Assembly (NCBI GenBank): GCA_013349595.1
Contig: DUZI01000053.1
Coordinates: 1 to 9,271 of the forward strand
Length of the DNA stretch: 9,271 nucleotides
Source of the DNA: Nitrospirota bacterium
GTDB taxonomy: Bacteria > Nitrospirota > Thermodesulfovibrionia > Thermodesulfovibrionales > Dissulfurispiraceae
Direction of reading: 5' to 3'
The translations under genes and the position numbers were made by a program. Below the pieces are notes generated by a model. The model was not told the origin of the DNA. It did no database searches and saw only the letters and a program-made list of their open reading frames with translations. How positions within the stretch are numbered: the stretch's first letter is position 1; every line of letters starts with the position of its first letter. Shown one piece after another: positions 6,869-9,271 of this stretch.

Positions 6869-7817
6869 TTTTTTGCCTGTTGGTGATTCATCTCTTGCAT
6901 TTACAGTCACCTCTGTTGATACTAACAAAAGACTTGACTCCTATATTTCTGAAAAGACAAATTTAAGTCGCTCAAAGATACAAAAATTTATTCAACAAGG
7001 CAGGGTCTTCGTAAATGAAAGACAGGTCTCGCAAAATTATAAAGTCAAATATTTAGACACTATAACAATCACCATTAAAGAAGAAACTCCAATCACTCTT
7101 ATTGCGGAACCAATCCCCATTGATATTTGTTATAAAGATGATTTTATTGTAGTAGTTAATAAAAACGCTGGTATGGTTGTTTATCCATCTTTTGGGCATA
7201 ATAAGGGGACATTGATTAATGCCATTTATTATCATTGTCAAAAATTAGCCTACATCGGAATGCCACTTAGACCGGGGATTGTCCATCGTCTTGACAAAGA
7301 CACCTCTGGGGTGATGGTAATAGCAATTGATGATGATGCCTATTATGGATTGGTAAAACAGTTCTCTGAAAGGACTATCAACAGGAGGTATCTTGCCCTC
7401 ATTTCTGGTAATCCATTAAAAAATGAAGGAGAGATAATAAACCCTATTGGAAGGTCTATAAATGACCGAAAAAAAATGTCTGTCAAGACTAAAAAGGGTA
7501 AAGAAGCCCTTACAAAATGGAAGGTCATAGAAAGATATAATGGTGCATCTCTGATTGAGACAAGATTAGGCACAGGGAGAACCCATCAGATTAGGGTACA
7601 CCTGTCATCAATTGGTCATCCTGTTCTTGGTGATTCCCTTTATGGCAAGAAGACATTTATCCAAATAGGCAAATCAAAAATACCTCTGCAAAGACAGATG
7701 CTACATGCAGAGACACTTGGTTTTACACATCCAATAAATAATCAATACTTAGAATTCTCAGCCCCCATGCCTTTAGATATGAAAGAGTGTATAGAGAAAA
7801 TTAAAATTCTGATTTAA
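6840..7817 (+). CDS. rluD: RluA-family 23S rRNA pseudouridine synthase (RluD-type)
   Basis: This enzyme (325 aa) isomerises specific uridines of large-subunit rRNA to pseudouridine. An S4 RNA-binding domain spans about residues 27-76 (RLDSYISEKTNLSRSKIQKF). The catalytic domain follows, with GMVVYPSFGHNKGTLINA near 111-128, the signature HRLDKDTSG at 149-157 with catalytic Asp152, and GTGRTHQIRVHL at 244-255. The length and the S4 domain fit RluD (helix 69 uridines), but RluC or another paralogue is possible. The best start is a TTG at 6840 with AGGGA (6831-6835) only 4 nt upstream. This would overlap nrdR by 29 nt; a TTG at 6873 is an alternative, and no usable ATG occurs before the catalytic domain. 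The stop shares TTAA with the convergent gene on the other strand. Confidence 0.9.
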   Translation: MSYKRKRSSDFLPVGDSSLAFTVTSVDTNKRLDSYISEKTNLSRSKIQKFIQQGRVFVNERQVSQNYKVKYLDTITITIKEETPITLIAEPIPIDICYKDDFIVVVNKNAGMVVYPSFGHNKGTLINAIYYHCQKLAYIGMPLRPGIVHRLDKDTSGVMVIAIDDDAYYGLVKQFSERTINRRYLALISGNPLKNEGEIINPIGRSINDRKKMSVKTKKGKEALTKWKVIERYNGASLIETRLGTGRTHQIRVHLSSIGHPVLGDSLYGKKTFIQIGKSKIPLQRQMLHAETLGFTHPINNQYLEFSAPMPLDMKECIEKIKILI

Positions 7818-8386
7818 CAACTATCAGGAGAGCATCTCAAACCACTAAAGGCGTGGAGTATTCTCTTTTCTCTCTCCCGCTTGTCTCCTCTGTAAGGTTC
7901 TAATTTGTAGTTCTCTATAAATCTCTTTATAAACTCGTAAGTTGGGATATTATCAACTCCTCTGCCAAAAATGTTACCAGCGAGAACATCGAGGACAATA
8001 TACTTTTCACTGTCTGTAACAATAGCAAAGGGAATTTGGTATGTTTCCTCTGCGGTTCTTGCAAAGGCAAAAGAATATCTCTCCCATGATTCAATGGAGT
8101 TTATAGCACACTTTATTATAATTGCTATGATTCCATTTATTGTGACAGACAGATCACTAAAAGCATCAAAGGAGGTATCAGGGAGGCTAATTTTAAAAGC
8201 CTTATTTGCAGAAATTACCTCCTTTGGATATCCCTTTTCACATACCAAAAGGTCAAAGACCCTCTGTTGAATTATATTTGAACCTAAAGTCTCCTTTTCT
8301 TCAATTTGAATAATATGACTCTTGATGAGTGTCTGTCTTTCCTCTAAATCTTTTGGTTCTTTGCCTAAATCAATATATGTTGACAA
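7814..8386 (-). CDS. HsdR N-terminal-domain-like protein (PD-(D/E)xK fold, probably degenerate)
   Basis: This is a small stand-alone protein (190 aa) resembling the type I restriction enzyme R-subunit N-terminal domain family (HSDR_N_2 type). The recognisable part runs from about residue 40 to 150: QQRVFDLLVCEKGYPKEVI, FSDLSVTINGIIAIIIKCAINSIESWERYSFAFARTAEE, YQIPFAIVTD and GNIFGRGVDNIPT. In active members the nuclease core is D...ExK. Here Asp78 is kept, but the Glu position is Ile90 before Lys92, so cleavage activity is doubtful. No helicase domain, methylase or specificity subunit is nearby, so this is not a restriction system. The start is TTG, supported by GGAG (8394-8397) 7 nt upstream. 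It lies 15 nt after the lipoprotein gene and is probably cotranscribed with it. The role is unknown; the family call rests on motif recall. Confidence 0.7.
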   Translation of the reverse strand: MSTYIDLGKEPKDLEERQTLIKSHIIQIEEKETLGSNIIQQRVFDLLVCEKGYPKEVISANKAFKISLPDTSFDAFSDLSVTINGIIAIIIKCAINSIESWERYSFAFARTAEETYQIPFAIVTDSEKYIVLDVLAGNIFGRGVDNIPTYEFIKRFIENYKLEPYRGDKREREKRILHAFSGLRCSPDSC

Positions 8387-8393
8387 TCTAAAT

Positions 8394-8397
8394 CTCC
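8394..8397 (-). promoter_or_regulatory. Ribosome binding site deciding a TTG start
   Basis: The minus strand reads AAAGGAGATTTAGA before TTG at 8386. GGAG with a 7-nt spacer supports this TTG as the start; no ATG lies nearby in frame. Confidence 0.6.
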
Positions 8398-8401
8398 TTT
8401 T

Positions 8402-8962
8402 TTATGGTAAGGCTTGTTTTAATCTAATACTAAATTGCTCATGCTCAAAGGGATGGACTTCTGGAAATTTTAGATATAACCAGCCTTTGAATATGGATTT
8501 GCCATCTTCAATAACCTCAACCCTCAATGCAGGGTTATTAAGTTCTGCACTTGCAGTTGTAATTGTTGACTCAGTCATTTTAAAGTCTGGTATAAATTCA
8601 CCTGTTTTTAGTAAGAGTTTTGAACCTGAAATTTTCAATTCACCTCCAATGCTAATGGTATAGTCAGTTTTTTTATTAGACTTTCTATCTTCAACAACGA
8701 TTACAGCCTTTGTCCATTTCTTTTTTATTGAATCAGGGACTTCAATCTTTTTTTCAGTCTTTTTGATATTCCCATGAGGATTCATCATAGGGCCTTCCGC
8801 CATTTTATTAGCTTGAGAATCAGAGGATTTCTCTTGAGGATTAGAGATATTCTGACTTGACTGTTGAATAGGAACCTGGGGTATAGGCTGTTTCTCCTCC
8901 TTTTTTTGACAAGCAAAAGAAAATAAAACAATACTGATTAAAAAGATAACAAATACTTTCAT
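8402..8962 (-). CDS. Probable lipoprotein, DUF2155-like
   Basis: This is a predicted exported lipoprotein (186 aa from this start). The N-terminus has a lysine followed by a hydrophobic run and FSFAC at 15-19, giving a probable lipidated Cys19, although the box lacks the usual Leu at -3. A low-complexity charged and proline/glutamine linker follows (about 20-80), including MMNPHGN. The C-terminal half (about 83-186) forms one globular domain with KKWTKAVIVVEDRKSNKK, YTISIGGELKI, GEFIPDFKM, NNPALRVEVIEDGK and IFKGWLYLKFPEVHPFEHEQF. It resembles DUF2155-type proteins of Deltaproteobacteria, whose function is not known. The frame opens at an ATG at 8974, but that codon overlaps GGAGG (8968-8972), which sits 5 nt before the ATG at 8962, so the shorter form is chosen. 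It is likely anchored in the membrane facing the periplasm. Confidence 0.8.
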   Translation of the reverse strand: MKVFVIFLISIVLFSFACQKKEEKQPIPQVPIQQSSQNISNPQEKSSDSQANKMAEGPMMNPHGNIKKTEKKIEVPDSIKKKWTKAVIVVEDRKSNKKTDYTISIGGELKISGSKLLLKTGEFIPDFKMTESTITTASAELNNPALRVEVIEDGKSIFKGWLYLKFPEVHPFEHEQFSIRLKQALP

Positions 8963-8967
8963 TATTG

Positions 8968-8972
8968 CCTCC
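8968..8972 (-). promoter_or_regulatory. Ribosome binding site deciding the lipoprotein start
   Basis: The minus strand reads ATGGAGGCAATAATG. GGAGG overlaps the first ATG and lies 5 nt before the second, so the second ATG (8962) is the likely start. Confidence 0.7.
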
Positions 8973-9016
8973 ATATATTTTTATTTATATAAATTTTTCC
9001 CACCGAAAGCTTCTGA

Positions 9017-9215
9017 CCCAAAAATAGCGATAGGAAGGGCTGTTTCAGAATTTTTATAATCGACAATTTCATTTTAATTTTGCTTTATTCTTTATAATGC
9101 AATGCCTTTTGCTAAAGTTTCTCAAGATTTCTTTTATAAGGTGTCGTATAAAAATTCCTCACCAACCCTTCCTGCTTGATTTTATTAAGTTTTCAGTTCT
9201 ATCGCTGATTTTGGG
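9017..9215 (-). mobile_element. MITE-like element, copy C (199 bp)
   Basis: This element lies in the opposite orientation to copy A and is nearly the same sequence (about ten substitutions, gaps totalling 12 bp). Its ends are CCCAAAAATAGCGATAG and, on the reverse complement, CCCAAAATCAGCGATAG. A perfect 6-bp direct repeat TTCTGA flanks it at 9011-9016 and 9216-9221. It has no coding potential. It lies about 55 bp upstream of the lipoprotein gene start, so the promoter of that gene is either in the short AT-rich gap or inside the element. Its arms are asymmetric: one contains an extra segment of about 25 bp between the terminal repeat and the inner AGGAAGGG repeat. Confidence 0.85.
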
Positions 9216-9271
9216 TTCTGACATTTCTCCTCATTAATTTATGTTGTGTTTTTAGAGGTAATTTCTAAACG

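Noticed and set aside
7809..7827. Intrinsic terminator between the convergent genes
   Set aside because: The stem is only 5 bp (CTGAT/ATCAG) with a 9-nt loop and no continuous T-run. It is too weak to annotate.
7814..8386. Possible restriction-modification or other defence system
   Set aside because: Only an HsdR-N-like domain is present, with a disrupted ExK motif. No methylase, specificity or helicase gene lies nearby, and the neighbours are housekeeping genes.
7971..8663. Two plus-strand open frames (7971-8270 and 8322-8663) opposite the minus-strand pair
   Set aside because: The minus-strand frames have good ribosome sites, a signal peptide and recognisable domains. The plus-strand ones show none of these.
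75..9215. CRISPR array or REP cluster as the explanation for the repeats
   Set aside because: The repeats are about 200-240 bp, kilobases apart, in both orientations and flanked by 6-bp duplications. This fits transposition, not an array with regular spacers.

Overview
This is an AT-rich bacterial chromosome segment (roughly one third G+C by eye) with tightly packed housekeeping genes. Three copies of a short non-coding inverted-repeat element sit in the gaps between them. No taxonomic marker gene is present. The rpiB-glyA-nrdR order and a DUF2155-like lipoprotein recall Deltaproteobacteria, Nitrospirae and similar, often uncultured, Gram-negative lineages, but this is only a suggestion.

Layout: 1-60 holds two 19-bp direct repeats that look like the end of an insertion sequence lying mostly outside the window. 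75-285 is element copy A. 286-503 has no gene I can support. 504-2132 (minus strand) is a phosphohexomutase (phosphoglucomutase/phosphomannomutase). The divergent gap 2133-2520 contains copy B (2229-2468), a rearranged copy that appears to carry a good sigma-70-type promoter facing argD. From 2521 to 7817 six plus-strand genes form one compact probable operon: argD, argF, rpiB, glyA, nrdR and an RluD-type pseudouridine synthase. They overlap or lie within about 50 bp of each other. Two minus-strand genes converge on it: a probable lipoprotein (8402-8962), then a small protein resembling the HsdR N-terminal domain (7814-8386). The convergent coding regions share a TTAA at 7814-7817. Element copy C (9017-9215) lies upstream of the lipoprotein gene.

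How the genes fit together: ArgD and ArgF supply two arginine-biosynthesis steps (acetylornithine formation and citrulline formation). RpiB interconverts pentose phosphates and GlyA makes glycine and one-carbon units. NrdR is the ATP/dATP-sensing repressor of ribonucleotide reductase, and the last gene modifies 23S rRNA. This is a growth and biosynthesis operon, not a defence or mobile cargo region.

The most notable structure is the repeat family. All three copies start with CCC and end with GGG, have about 17-bp imperfect terminal inverted repeats, and are each flanked by a perfect and different 6-bp direct repeat (ATTAAA, TAATCA, TTCTGA). That is the signature of a transposed miniature element (MITE). 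I see no CRISPR array, tRNA, rRNA, integrase or known defence system, and no convincing new multi-gene system.
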